Origin: Virgibacillus sp. SK37
GTDB taxonomy: Bacteria; Bacillota; Bacilli; Bacillales; Amphibacillaceae
Assembly: GCF_000725285.1 (NCBI RefSeq)
Contig: NZ_CP007161.1
Span: 2,394,213-2,458,212, forward strand
Direction of reading: 5' to 3'
Length of the DNA stretch: 64,000 nucleotides
Positions within the stretch are counted from its first letter, which is position 1. Each line of letters starts with the position of its first letter. The notes under the pieces are model-generated. The model did not search any database and was not told the origin of the DNA. It was given only the letters and a program-made list of their open reading frames with translations. A program made the position numbers and the translations under genes. Below, one piece after another: positions 9,266 through 17,079 of the stretch.

Positions 9266-10675
9266 TTATTTTTTCCCAAAATATAATAAACCTGTTAGAG
9301 CACCTGCTATACACATGACTGTTGCGACTAATAAAAACGGAATAGCTCCAAGTTGGTAGATGATTGGAACAGATAATGCTGTGACTAATCCTCCACCTAG
9401 AAAAGGTTCGTACACCAGCTGTTTATATCCAAACCCCTGAAATGCTGGCGACTCATTATTCGGATCCACTACCCGCATCAATAGAAGTCCTGTAGCAGTC
9501 ACACCCATAGACTGCCCGAAATCTCCAATTCCTCTTTCAAACCAATACGTGGGGATTATTCTAGGAGCCAGAACCAGAAAGCCAAATACATTCCAAAGAA
9601 TCCCTGCCCCAGCTAACAATAGAAAGGGAATAATATATTCTCCTATTACGTCCAATGAAACGGTTCCAATCGCGGTTAGTATTAATATATCAAGCGAGAA
9701 ACCCTGGATACGGTTTATCATTCTACGATCGAGAATCTCCGAATTATCTACTTTATTAAATACAACTTGAATGAGAATTCCACCAATCATCGCCAGAGGA
9801 AATAATGGTATATACGTCATGAATGCGGAGTCTGTCCACATCCCCCATGTGACACTTTCAATCCATATTAATAACTTTAAGATAAGCCAACCAAGAAAAA
9901 CAGCCATTCCAACAACCGCAAAGTGGAGTGAAAGTGGCTCGATGGATTCCGGTCTTACTGTCATTTTTGCTGCGGGCTCCCTATTTTGAAATTCCATGAT
10001 CCCTTGTTTTCTTAGCGTAGAAAAATCTTTCACATCTTTAATAACGTTGGTTTTCTCTTTTCTGACTGCCCAATTAATTAGAATGATTCCCATAATTATT
10101 CCTGATAGGATGCCTACAGTCGCAAGCCCAATAGAAAGATCATAGGCTTCAGGAAAACCCATCTCTTTAAATGTTCCAGCCATCCCTGCTGCTGTACCAT
10201 GTCCACCTTCAAATGCAACTTCTATAAGAGCTCCAGCCATTGGGGGCAATCCGAAAAATGGAGATAATACCAAAATAGTTAATAATATACCTATTACATA
10301 TTGCCCCCATCCCATTGTCCATCCAAAGGCAAGTTGGGGACCACCATATTCCCATATTTTTGCTAGTGTTGGGATGGTGGCACCTAAAAATAAAGTAGCA
10401 AACACTACATTAATCATAATTCCTGGTAGAGCACTCCATACTTCCATCACTTCCTTTGTCATAATTCCGTTTATTAAAAAGGAATTGTCACTCACTACAA
10501 ATCCAGCAAGCTTACCAAGTACTTGTGGCCCTAGAATTAAAGCTATAAATCCACCTATGATGGAGGATGGCAAAAATAAATTTTGTAACCATTTTACTTT
10601 TATTCGAATCCATTTTCCTATTAGTAGGAATGCTGCCAAATATAAAAAAGTAAAACCTATTTGGTCTGGTGTCAT
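9266..10675 (-). CDS. Sodium/glutamate symporter-like protein (GltS, ESS family)
   Basis: A 469-residue multi-pass membrane protein. The EGGHGTAAGM motif near residue 157 matches the GGHGTA signature of the GltS family, which imports glutamate with sodium. It is somewhat longer than E. coli GltS because of a cytosolic loop at residues 200 to 245 (rich in Lys, Glu and Asn). The ribosome binding site GTTGGGGAA is modest. Pairing with a sodium/proton antiporter suggests shared sodium cycling. Glutamate as the substrate is a family inference. Confidence 0.8.
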   Translation of the reverse strand: MTPDQIGFTFLYLAAFLLIGKWIRIKVKWLQNLFLPSSIIGGFIALILGPQVLGKLAGFVVSDNSFLINGIMTKEVMEVWSALPGIMINVVFATLFLGATIPTLAKIWEYGGPQLAFGWTMGWGQYVIGILLTILVLSPFFGLPPMAGALIEVAFEGGHGTAAGMAGTFKEMGFPEAYDLSIGLATVGILSGIIMGIILINWAVRKEKTNVIKDVKDFSTLRKQGIMEFQNREPAAKMTVRPESIEPLSLHFAVVGMAVFLGWLILKLLIWIESVTWGMWTDSAFMTYIPLFPLAMIGGILIQVVFNKVDNSEILDRRMINRIQGFSLDILILTAIGTVSLDVIGEYIIPFLLLAGAGILWNVFGFLVLAPRIIPTYWFERGIGDFGQSMGVTATGLLLMRVVDPNNESPAFQGFGYKQLVYEPFLGGGLVTALSVPIIYQLGAIPFLLVATVMCIAGALTGLLYFGKK

Positions 10676-11121
10676 TTCCCCAACTCCTTCGTGAATAGAA
10701 TTACTTGTAATTTCGTTCCCTGTAATGCACCTTCCTAAACTAATTCGGTCATTTCAGGATGCTTCACTCAAAAATAGATTATCATTTTTAAAAAGAAGGA
10801 ATCCTCACTATGATAAAGTGGGATTTATTGTGAAGTATAAAGTGAAAATTTATACCTGTAATCAAAATTTAAACATTTTAAAAGGGCCTAGAGAAATAAA
10901 TTCTCTAAGCCCTTTTAATTAAAGCTGCCTTTAGCGACTTAAATCTTATTCAAGAATAGCGGCCATTTGTTGAAGACCGGAATTGTTACGAGTAACATAT
11001 AAAGCTACCTGAACTACAAACAACATAATAAATAACCTTTCGATAAATATCCGCTCATAGCTATACTATGAATTCAAAATGTCAAATAATTTCGTTTATC
11101 CCGTGATACGTTACACAACCA
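10676..11121. other. Intergenic region without a convincing gene
   Basis: It holds a hairpin at 10880-10916 and, near 10958, a degenerate GGCC...TTGTTGAA motif of the kind seen several times up to 15.4 kb. Short open frames here have no ribosome binding site. Confidence 0.6.
10880..10916. terminator. Hairpin terminator downstream of the toxin-antitoxin operon
   Basis: AAAAGGGCCTAGAGAA pairs with TTCTCTAAGCCCTTTT, with one mismatch and a five-base loop. U-tails are possible in both directions. Confidence 0.75.
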
Positions 11122-11433
11122 TTAAAATAAATTGTGATAATCTCTTCTTCCATCAACTATTGCATAAATAATAATTGTCTGTTCTGTCTCATTAATCTTA
11201 TAAAAGACAAGATGCCTCTCAGCAATGACTACTCTAAATCCTTGCTTTTTTAAAACCGAATGTCTTGGGACAATTCCTGACTCTGGAAATTCTTGAAGAC
11301 GATGGATTGCAGTTTCGATTTTATCCAAATACGAAAGTGCAATATCAACATCTCCAGCATCATCAGCAATATAAAATATAATATCACGGAGTTGTTCTTC
11401 TGCCTTATCCGTTCGTAATATATTATACCTCAT
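11122..11433 (-). CDS. Type II toxin, RelE/ParE superfamily
   Basis: A 103-residue protein beginning MRYNILRTDKAEEQLRDI, typical of the ParE/RelE fold. The visible family pattern is ...YLDKIETAIHRLQEFPESG... followed by a basic core and a C-terminal YAIVDGRRDY, close to the usual Arg-rich end. RelE members cut mRNA on the ribosome and ParE members block gyrase. Which applies here is not clear. The ATG at 11433 lies inside the end of the antitoxin gene (11-base overlap) with GGAAAG ahead of it. A longer upstream frame is therefore unlikely to be used. Confidence 0.85.
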   Translation of the reverse strand: MRYNILRTDKAEEQLRDIIFYIADDAGDVDIALSYLDKIETAIHRLQEFPESGIVPRHSVLKKQGFRVVIAERHLVFYKINETEQTIIIYAIVDGRRDYHNLF

Positions 11434-11707
11434 CTTCTTTCCTTTCCAGTAAAGATGCACGAAGGTCATCAAATGAATTCTGTATGGGTGCTACTCGTTC
11501 ATTTCTTACATCGTCCTCAGCATCTGCAAGTGTTCGCAGTAGTTCCAACTCTGATTTCATCTGATAATAATCTTGCAAACCAAGAACTGCAGTATCTCCT
11601 CGTCCTTTTACGGTAATAATAACTGCACTTCTTGATTCTTTGCACTGCTTAGATATTTCATTGTAATGGTTTCTTAAATCCGCTGACGGTCTAATTGCTT
11701 CCCACAT
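11423..11707 (-). CDS. Type II antitoxin, Phd/YefM family
   Basis: A 94-residue protein. The N-terminal half (RPSADLRNHYNEISK, then SAVIITVKGRGDTAVLG) is the Phd/YefM DNA-binding fold. The acidic C-terminus (residues 60 to 94) would wrap the toxin. GAGGTGACACT precedes the ATG. It is first in the operon and overlaps the toxin, the standard order. An inverted repeat over its promoter suggests autorepression by the antitoxin-toxin complex. Confidence 0.87.
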   Translation of the reverse strand: MWEAIRPSADLRNHYNEISKQCKESRSAVIITVKGRGDTAVLGLQDYYQMKSELELLRTLADAEDDVRNERVAPIQNSFDDLRASLLERKEDEV

Positions 11708-11734
11708 AGTGTCACCTCTTTCTATTTTATATTT

Positions 11735-11763
11735 ATAGTCATATTATATCATAAGGTGACTAT
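11735..11763 (-). promoter_or_regulatory. Promoter and candidate operator of the toxin-antitoxin operon
   Basis: On the minus strand a consensus TATAAT (11743-11748) lies inside an inverted repeat, ATAGTCA and TGACTAT, whose arms are at 11735-11741 and 11757-11763. No strong -35 box is visible. A repressor bound here would cover the -10 box, as expected for autoregulated Phd/YefM modules. Confidence 0.6.
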
Positions 11764-11837
11764 TTTTAATTACTTTTTCCCTTCAACTTTAATGCTTCCT
11801 CCCTGTATTCCAGACAATAACCCTTATATGCGAATAT

Positions 11838-11862
11838 GGCGCTACTATTAGGGAAAAGCGCC
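11838..11862. repeat. Inverted GGCGCT/AGCGCC motif, member of a degenerate intergenic family
   Basis: GGCGCT at 11838-11843 pairs with AGCGCC at 11857-11862, followed by CGATTGTTG. Similar units recur at 13044 and in weaker form near 10958, 13562, 14870 and 15378. Confidence 0.4.
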
Positions 11863-11925
11863 CGATTGTTGTATTGTATTTTTTGATTTTTTCATGAGAT
11901 AACATTTAAATACAAGTCAATATTA

Positions 11926-11954
11926 TTGACAAAATAATTTAATTATGCTATAAT
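11926..11954 (+). promoter_or_regulatory. Consensus sigma-A promoter of the methyltransferase gene
   Basis: TTGACA (11926-11931) and TATAAT (11949-11954) are both perfect and are separated by exactly 17 bases. This is one of the strongest promoters in the window. Confidence 0.85.
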
Positions 11955-11960
11955 TTACAG

Positions 11961-12021
11961 TTATTATATTCTCGTATATAATAAGATTCTCCTGGCCAGG
12001 GGAATCTTATTTTTATTATAT
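11961..12021 (+). promoter_or_regulatory. Candidate transcription attenuator in the methyltransferase leader
   Basis: A terminator-like hairpin has arms AATAAGATTCTCCT and AGGGGAATCTTATT around the loop GGCC, followed by a T-rich tract, all before the start codon. Its left arm partly overlaps ATATAATAA (11976-11984). That segment can instead pair with TTATTATAT at 11961-11969. The two folds exclude each other, which is the layout of an attenuator. No leader peptide or known riboswitch core is visible, so the signal is unknown. Confidence 0.55.
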
Positions 12022-12035
12022 GGGGGAATCAATGT

Positions 12036-12953
12036 ATGGAGAAAAATGAATCCAGTTTAACTTCCTTAATTTCAGCTTTTGGTCGAGCATACCATAGTAA
12101 ATATGACACACCAAAGATTTTTGATGATTATATTGCAAAAGATTTAATTACCCAAAAGGAATTTGAAGATATTCGTAAAAACATGATTCAAGGAATTCAA
12201 TTTTTTAATCATGAAATTGCTATAAAATTTCAAGATCAACCCGATGAAATATTAAAATGGATTACACAAGTTCAACTCTCACCAACTCCATTAGCACGTG
12301 CTGCCTATTGTGAAAAAGTATTATTCCATGAGATAGTACTAGGAGCTGAACAATATGTCATTCTAGGAGCTGGATTGGATACATTTTGTTTTCGGAACCC
12401 AGAATTAGACCCTAAGTTGGAAATATTTGAAGTTGATTATCCGTCTACACAAGATTTTAAAAGGAATAGGCTAGCCAAATCTAATTATCAAATTCCTTAT
12501 AATTTTCACTTTGTTCCAATGGATTTCACCAAAGATATTATCCTACAAAACCTTATTGATGAGGGTTTTCAACCAAACAAAAAAACCTTTTATAGTCTCT
12601 TAGGTGTTTCCTATTACTTAACAAAAGAAGAAATTTCAAATTTAATTAAAGAATTATTTGCAGAGATTCCATTGGGAAGTTCCATCGTTTTTGATTATGC
12701 AGATGATAAACTATTTGTAGAAAAAGGATTGTCTAACCGAGTTCAGAATATGGTGCAAATGGCATCCGCTAGTGGCGAACCAATGAAATCATGTTTTACT
12801 TATGACGAAATAGAAATATTGTTAGAAGATGCAGGATTACTTATTTACGAACATTTATCACCCGATGTTATAAATAATAAATTCTTTAGCGATCGTTCGG
12901 ATTATTTAAAAGCCTTTGAAACGATTCATTACATCCATGCTGTAAAAAAATAA
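12036..12953 (+). CDS. Class I SAM-dependent methyltransferase, leucine carboxyl/PPM-TCMP family
   Basis: A 305-residue cytosolic protein of the family that contains O-methyltransferases such as leucine carboxyl methyltransferases and polyketide-modifying enzymes. The SAM site is YVILGAGLDTFCFR near residues 106 to 119. The acidic ribose contact EVDYPSTQDFKR is near 134. FVPMDFTKD near 167 and SLLGVSYYLTKEEI near 187 are family motifs. GGGGG lies nine bases before the ATG. The target molecule is unknown. The strong promoter and probable attenuator suggest conditional expression, as seen for resistance or secondary-metabolite modifying genes, but that is inference. Confidence 0.82.
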   Translation: MEKNESSLTSLISAFGRAYHSKYDTPKIFDDYIAKDLITQKEFEDIRKNMIQGIQFFNHEIAIKFQDQPDEILKWITQVQLSPTPLARAAYCEKVLFHEIVLGAEQYVILGAGLDTFCFRNPELDPKLEIFEVDYPSTQDFKRNRLAKSNYQIPYNFHFVPMDFTKDIILQNLIDEGFQPNKKTFYSLLGVSYYLTKEEISNLIKELFAEIPLGSSIVFDYADDKLFVEKGLSNRVQNMVQMASASGEPMKSCFTYDEIEILLEDAGLLIYEHLSPDVINNKFFSDRSDYLKAFETIHYIHAVKK

Positions 12954-12969
12954 TTATTTGTTTAATATC

Positions 12970-13009
12970 AGCTTACCCCTTAATCCTCTATTTGATTGAG
13001 GGGTAGGCT
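12970..13009 (+). terminator. Terminator after the methyltransferase gene
   Basis: AGCTTACCCCT pairs with AGGGGTAGGCT (one G-U pair), with further pairing AATCC/TTGA inside the loop. A T-rich stretch follows. Confidence 0.65.
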
Positions 13010-13043
13010 TATTATTAATTATTACACAATCTGGCCCTTTAAC

Positions 13044-13071
13044 GGCGCAATGCTTATTCAACAACTGCGCC
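13044..13071. repeat. Inverted GGCGCA/TGCGCC intergenic motif
   Basis: GGCGCA at 13044-13049 pairs with TGCGCC at 13066-13071 around CTTATTCAACAA. A partial second copy (CTGGCCCTTT) lies immediately upstream. It belongs to the same degenerate family as the unit at 11838. Confidence 0.4.
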
Positions 13072-13128
13072 CTTTTCTGGAATAATGAGAAAAAGGGTTA
13101 ATTTATAACTTCATTTTACAAATAGCAT

Positions 13129-13422
13129 TTACTTTTCAACTGGTTCAAGTATAGTACGCTGAAGTGGTAACCCCCCCACCGCAACATTTCGTGAATGTAT
13201 CATATAGCGTTTGCCATCAATAAGAAAAAAGCCGTCCTCTATGTACTCAACATTTTTACCCTGCTTTTCCAACTCACGTTTAACTGCTTCTGCTTGGTCA
13301 GTGAGATTGGTATAGCGTTCATCTAGTTCCAAGGTTATATTTTTATTTTTATAACCCATGAGACGTGTAAAACCAAAATATATAACAGCAAATATAATAA
13401 TTGTAATAATAATATCCCACAT
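13129..13422 (-). CDS. Small membrane-anchored protein, unknown function
   Basis: A 97-residue protein whose first 20 residues (MWDIIITIIIFAVIYFGFTR) form one membrane segment. The remaining soluble part has mixed charge (ELDERYTNLTDQAEAVKREL) and ends in a short beta-like region. GGAGG sits eight bases before the ATG at 13422, which favours this start over an upstream in-frame ATG at 13494 with no binding site. It is the third gene after a GntR regulator on the same strand and may share its control. No family is recognised. Confidence 0.65.
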   Translation of the reverse strand: MWDIIITIIIFAVIYFGFTRLMGYKNKNITLELDERYTNLTDQAEAVKRELEKQGKNVEYIEDGFFLIDGKRYMIHSRNVAVGGLPLQRTILEPVEK

Positions 13423-13641
13423 AATTCTTCCTCCTATTTTTAATAAACTAGATTTCCATTGAGGTACCACCATCCTAAATGTTTTGCTAAGCAAAATTTC
13501 CTATCTCAAAACCAATTATTTCAAATTTATAGAATTAACACAATCCTTTTTCTATAAAAAATGGCGCTTATCTTATTTCAGATTGTACCCTTTTATGGAA
13601 TAAGGAGGTCAGCTGTTTTCATTTTATGATAAATTCGTAAA

Positions 13642-14238
13642 TCACTTATTTCTTAGCCTCATTTTATTCTTTGAAACCGTTAAGCGAATAATAATGCCCA
13701 TGATTATTAAACAAAAGGTAATATTTTGTGCAATCCCTACAACGTTACTCCAGCTACTACTACCGCTTACAAATAGTTGCAATATCAACCCTGCCATTAA
13801 GATAAGTAGAGCGTACGGTGTTTTTTTAGTTAAAAACCCTACAATTCCACCGGAAATACCACCTACTGCTGAAGCACCGTACCAAATTGCATATGTGCCT
13901 ATTCTTTCTTTAAATGGTACTGATATAGGGATGTCTGTGTAAAAGTTGCCGATTAAGAAGTAAAAAGTAATAGCGATTATGATATAAATAAAGCCAAATA
14001 ACGCAGCCTTTTTGACGTTATTAGCAAATAAATAACCAACAAGCATAGCAAATATAAACCATAATGGTAAGGAATTAATAGTAACCGCTAAGTAAGAAAG
14101 GATAAGTTCCGAAACGGTTAAGGCCCCTATCGGTAGGTTGTCAGAAACAACTGAAAAAGTTCCTACGATTAAACCTACTATTAATGTAAAAGCTGCGAAA
14201 TTTCGCCATTGCCTTCTATTTTCCTCTGCCTTTTTCAA
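13642..14238 (-). CDS. Integral membrane protein with about six membrane segments
   Basis: A 198-residue hydrophobic protein with about six predicted spans. They lie near residues 13-30, 45-72 (one or two), 77-97, 112-135, 142-158 and 165-187. It starts with TTG, six bases after GGGGGAGG. It lies 97 bases downstream of a YtrA-type GntR regulator gene on the same strand. YtrA-type regulators usually control membrane transport genes beside them, so this is the likely target. No ATPase partner is present and I do not recognise the family. Confidence 0.65.
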   Translation of the reverse strand: MKKAEENRRQWRNFAAFTLIVGLIVGTFSVVSDNLPIGALTVSELILSYLAVTINSLPLWFIFAMLVGYLFANNVKKAALFGFIYIIIAITFYFLIGNFYTDIPISVPFKERIGTYAIWYGASAVGGISGGIVGFLTKKTPYALLILMAGLILQLFVSGSSSWSNVVGIAQNITFCLIIMGIIIRLTVSKNKMRLRNK

Positions 14239-14335
14239 TAAATCCTCCCCCCCACTTAACTAAAAAAATGCCTTTTTTACAATTTTTATAGTTATCTATT
14301 TTTAATATAAAGAAATTAAAATAATCTTATGATGC

Positions 14336-14698
14336 CTACATATAATTTTTATTGACCAAATCTAAAACCTCATCAACAGGAACATTAATAGAACGAATAG
14401 AGCTAACAAAAGAGGATACAGCTTGTAGAATAAGTTCTTCTCTAACAGACCCTAAAATTTTCTCATCTTTTGTGATTTTACTTCGTCGGTTTCGTTCAGT
14501 ATAAATCAACCCTTCCTCCTCCATTATCTTATAGGCTCGTTGCACTGTGTTGGAATTTACCTTCAGCCGACTAGCTAATTCTCTTCGTGATGGTATCTCC
14601 TGTCCCGGCTCTAACTTAGCTGAAGCAATTTGCTCTTTGATATAGCGAATAACGGCTGAATAAACCGTACCACGATTATTAATACTCAAACCACACAT
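14336..14698 (-). CDS. GntR-family transcriptional regulator, YtrA subfamily
   Basis: A 120-residue regulator. The winged-helix domain spans residues 10 to 78, with the GntR signature IPSRRELASRLKVNSNTVQRAYKIMEEEGLI broken here only by length. A short C-terminal helical tail without a ligand domain marks the YtrA subfamily. The ATG at 14698 follows GTAGGAG by about eight bases and is preferred over an ATG at 14770 that lacks a site. A perfect inverted repeat and extra half sites lie upstream. They suggest repression of its own operon, which continues into two small membrane protein genes. Confidence 0.82.
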   Translation of the reverse strand: MCGLSINNRGTVYSAVIRYIKEQIASAKLEPGQEIPSRRELASRLKVNSNTVQRAYKIMEEEGLIYTERNRRSKITKDEKILGSVREELILQAVSSFVSSIRSINVPVDEVLDLVNKNYM

Positions 14699-14792
14699 GG
14701 TAGCAACTCCTACTTTATCAACTGAGTCTAATAGTTGTATTAACCCATTAATACACTTGTGGCAAAACAATATACACTAACCATATGATAAC

Positions 14793-14830
14793 CATTCTAA
14801 GTGTATTATATTGTTAATACACTTAGAATG
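14793..14830. promoter_or_regulatory. Perfect 16-bp inverted repeat, probable GntR operator
   Basis: CATTCTAAGTGTATTA at 14793-14808 is mirrored by TAATACACTTAGAATG at 14815-14830 around a six-base centre. More copies of the AGTGTAT/ATACACT core lie at about 14748 and 14772. The symmetry and the repeated core point to an operator for the adjacent regulator rather than a terminator. Confidence 0.6.
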
Positions 14831-14914
14831 TCAACTAGCTTAACTCTGACATAGTTAAAGTGTGGGCGGAATCTTTAATTTCAATTTTCAACAATATGGC
14901 CCATTTATAAGTAA

Positions 14915-15313
14915 TTATTTTGGAATAACGCTTATCTTTTCTGCCCTTCGTACTGGAGGGTTTGATTCACCTTCGTCCTCTCCACCCCAGTAAACATTAA
15001 CTTTTACACCCTGATTCAATTCAATTCTGTCTTGATCGTACATATCATCACTTATATCATAATCAGCACCATCGTTTTCTTGTGCTAATTCGATTAATTC
15101 ATCTTCTGTTTTACCTAACACATCATTTATATCAACATTTGATATGACGAGCATACGGTATTTAAATTCTTCGTCATCAGCATCTAATTCTGTAATCCTT
15201 GCAATAATGCCCTCGTGTTCTTCATCATATGAATTAGTCCTATTTTCATTTTGTTTACAAGCGCTTAAAGTTACAAATAATAGCACTAGAATAAATACTA
15301 TTACTCGTTTCAA
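14915..15313 (-). CDS. DUF3221-type lipoprotein
   Basis: A 132-residue exported lipoprotein. Its signal peptide, residues 1 to 18, ends in the lipobox TLSAC, so Cys is lipidated and the protein stays on the outer face of the membrane. The mature part reads EGIIARITELDADDEEF and ends with NVYWGGEDEGESNPPVRRAEKI, which matches the small beta-barrel-like DUF3221 pattern. The TTG at 15313 has GGGAGG eight bases upstream and is preferred over a longer frame without a site. The function of the family is unknown. Confidence 0.75.
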   Translation of the reverse strand: MKRVIVFILVLLFVTLSACKQNENRTNSYDEEHEGIIARITELDADDEEFKYRMLVISNVDINDVLGKTEDELIELAQENDGADYDISDDMYDQDRIELNQGVKVNVYWGGEDEGESNPPVRRAEKISVIPK

Positions 15314-15533
15314 TGATTCAACCTCCCTCTTTATCATATAAGACGTGAAGAAGCCTTTATTCGTTTCAAGTATATTCCACAAACTGGCCCGTTTGTTGAA
15401 CGAAGACCTCTCTTGACTTCTCTTTAATCCTGCCCATTAATTTAAGACATTTATTATTAGTCTTTTTATGTTCTTAAATATTATTTTAGCATAAATATCC
15501 AAATGTTTTAGTAAACACTCTAGATTTCACAAT

Positions 15534-15576
15534 AAAAATCGCACGGTATTTTGTTGTTATATACCGTGCGATTTTT
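15534..15576. terminator. Strong bidirectional terminator
   Basis: AAAAATCGCACGGTAT (15534-15549) is perfectly complementary to ATACCGTGCGATTTTT (15561-15576). It lies downstream of the carboxypeptidase gene on the minus strand. Confidence 0.85.
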
Positions 15577-15677
15577 ATTGATATATACTTTTTTGCTCCA
15601 CTATGTAATCTCGTCAACTAACAATGACAGCTTTTTATTTTCTTGTGTGCCACTTAATCAGCGTGTAAGTGTATCAT

Positions 15678-17039
15678 TTAATCTTTCAAAATAATCTCCA
15701 GCATTCTATCCTCTATTTCTTTGCCAATTTCTTCATCAAGCATATTGTTAAGCATTACAGAGAATATGTATTTCTTTCCACTATTAGCTTCTGCATAACC
15801 GGATAACGTACTTACACCATAAATAGTTCCTGTCTTAGCTTGAAGCTTTAGGCCTTTCAGCCGATCTCTTAATGTTCCGCCAACCAAGCGATCCTCCTTT
15901 CCGGCAACCGGAAGAGAATCTAGGTAGGTTGGGAACCAACTCTCCTTTTGAATGTGATATAAAAGTTTGGTGATTTCATTGGGAGGTATTAAACTTACAT
16001 GAGAAATACCTGATCCGTCACGAAGCAATAGGTTGTCAATCTTCATATTATAATCCGTAAGTCTCTCTTCCAACACCTTAAGACCTGCTGGCCAGCTTCC
16101 GTCACCGTAAACTTTTCTTCCCATTTCTTTTATCAAAACTTCACCAATTCCATTATTGCTTAATTTCATAAATGGGACTAACATTTCAGATATGGGTTTG
16201 GAAGTGTGTGTACACAATATTTTTGCGTTAGTGGGACTTTCTGCTACCTTTACGGTTCCGCTCCACTTTATCGCTTTTTTTAATAAAGCGTGTTGCCAAA
16301 CAGCAAGGACATACTCTGTTGGCTCCCATACGGCTACCCACTCTTTCCTATTCGGTGAATCGAGCGGGATATTTCCAGTAATGGTTATAGTGTTCGTGCC
16401 ATGCAATCTTCTGATTACTATCTCTTCCTCTGTGCTGTGCACTTCATCCGTCTTTGCATTGTTTTCCACCCTCACGTAATCTGTAGGAGGTGATAACGTT
16501 ACCTTTGGTTTATCTCCAATTGAATAGCCTGGAGCTACTTCTATAATAACTGTACCCGCATCGTAATCTTCGTCTGGTGATAAAGTCAATGCTGAGATCT
16601 GTCCTCCATAATAGGCATGTTCATCCTCCCACATCATGTCAGGCGATAATCGAATTAAATCATACCACCTATCATCTGCAACCAAATCTCCTGTTATTTC
16701 TTTAATTCCTTGAAGGCGGAGATCCTCGGTAAGCAGATCCAAGTCTTCTGGGACTAACGTTGGGTCTCCTTTTCCTACCAAATAAAGATTTCCCACTAAT
16801 TTAGAATCAATTATTTCCCCATCTGCCTTTACTTCCGTAATAAATTTATACTTCTCCCCTAATTCGGATAGGGATGCAGCTGCAGTTAATAATTTCATAT
16901 TGGAAGCAGGATGCATTCTCGTTTCACCTTGTCGCTCGTATACCACCTCACCATTATGTCTGTCACGAATACTTATTCCAGTAAGTGCCCCCATTAAAGC
17001 AGGTTCATTTGCAATAAAATTTTCAAGTTTTGCTTTCAT
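15678..17039 (-). CDS. D-alanyl-D-alanine carboxypeptidase/endopeptidase, PBP4 (S13) family, no visible signal peptide
   Basis: S13 enzymes trim or open peptidoglycan crosslinks outside the membrane. All three penicillin-binding motifs are present: SNMK near residue 46, SNNG near residue 297 and KTGTIYG near residue 407. The order and the 453-residue length fit the DacB/DacC family. The family normally starts with a cleaved signal peptide. Here the fold begins at once with MKAKLENFIANEP and no hydrophobic stretch, and an in-frame stop lies a few codons upstream of the ATG. AGAGG precedes the start. The export route is therefore unclear. It probably shares a transcript with the upstream lipoprotein gene, 40 bases away. 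Confidence 0.85.
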   Translation of the reverse strand: MKAKLENFIANEPALMGALTGISIRDRHNGEVVYERQGETRMHPASNMKLLTAAASLSELGEKYKFITEVKADGEIIDSKLVGNLYLVGKGDPTLVPEDLDLLTEDLRLQGIKEITGDLVADDRWYDLIRLSPDMMWEDEHAYYGGQISALTLSPDEDYDAGTVIIEVAPGYSIGDKPKVTLSPPTDYVRVENNAKTDEVHSTEEEIVIRRLHGTNTITITGNIPLDSPNRKEWVAVWEPTEYVLAVWQHALLKKAIKWSGTVKVAESPTNAKILCTHTSKPISEMLVPFMKLSNNGIGEVLIKEMGRKVYGDGSWPAGLKVLEERLTDYNMKIDNLLLRDGSGISHVSLIPPNEITKLLYHIQKESWFPTYLDSLPVAGKEDRLVGGTLRDRLKGLKLQAKTGTIYGVSTLSGYAEANSGKKYIFSVMLNNMLDEEIGKEIEDRMLEIILKD

Positions 17040-17079
17040 TGTATTCCTCTATTCTCTGTTATATTAAGCATATAGATGA

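Noticed and set aside
14793-14830. Reading the perfect inverted repeat as a terminator
   Set aside because: It is AT-rich at both ends with no T tract, lies upstream of a regulator gene, and shares its core with nearby half sites, so an operator is the better reading.
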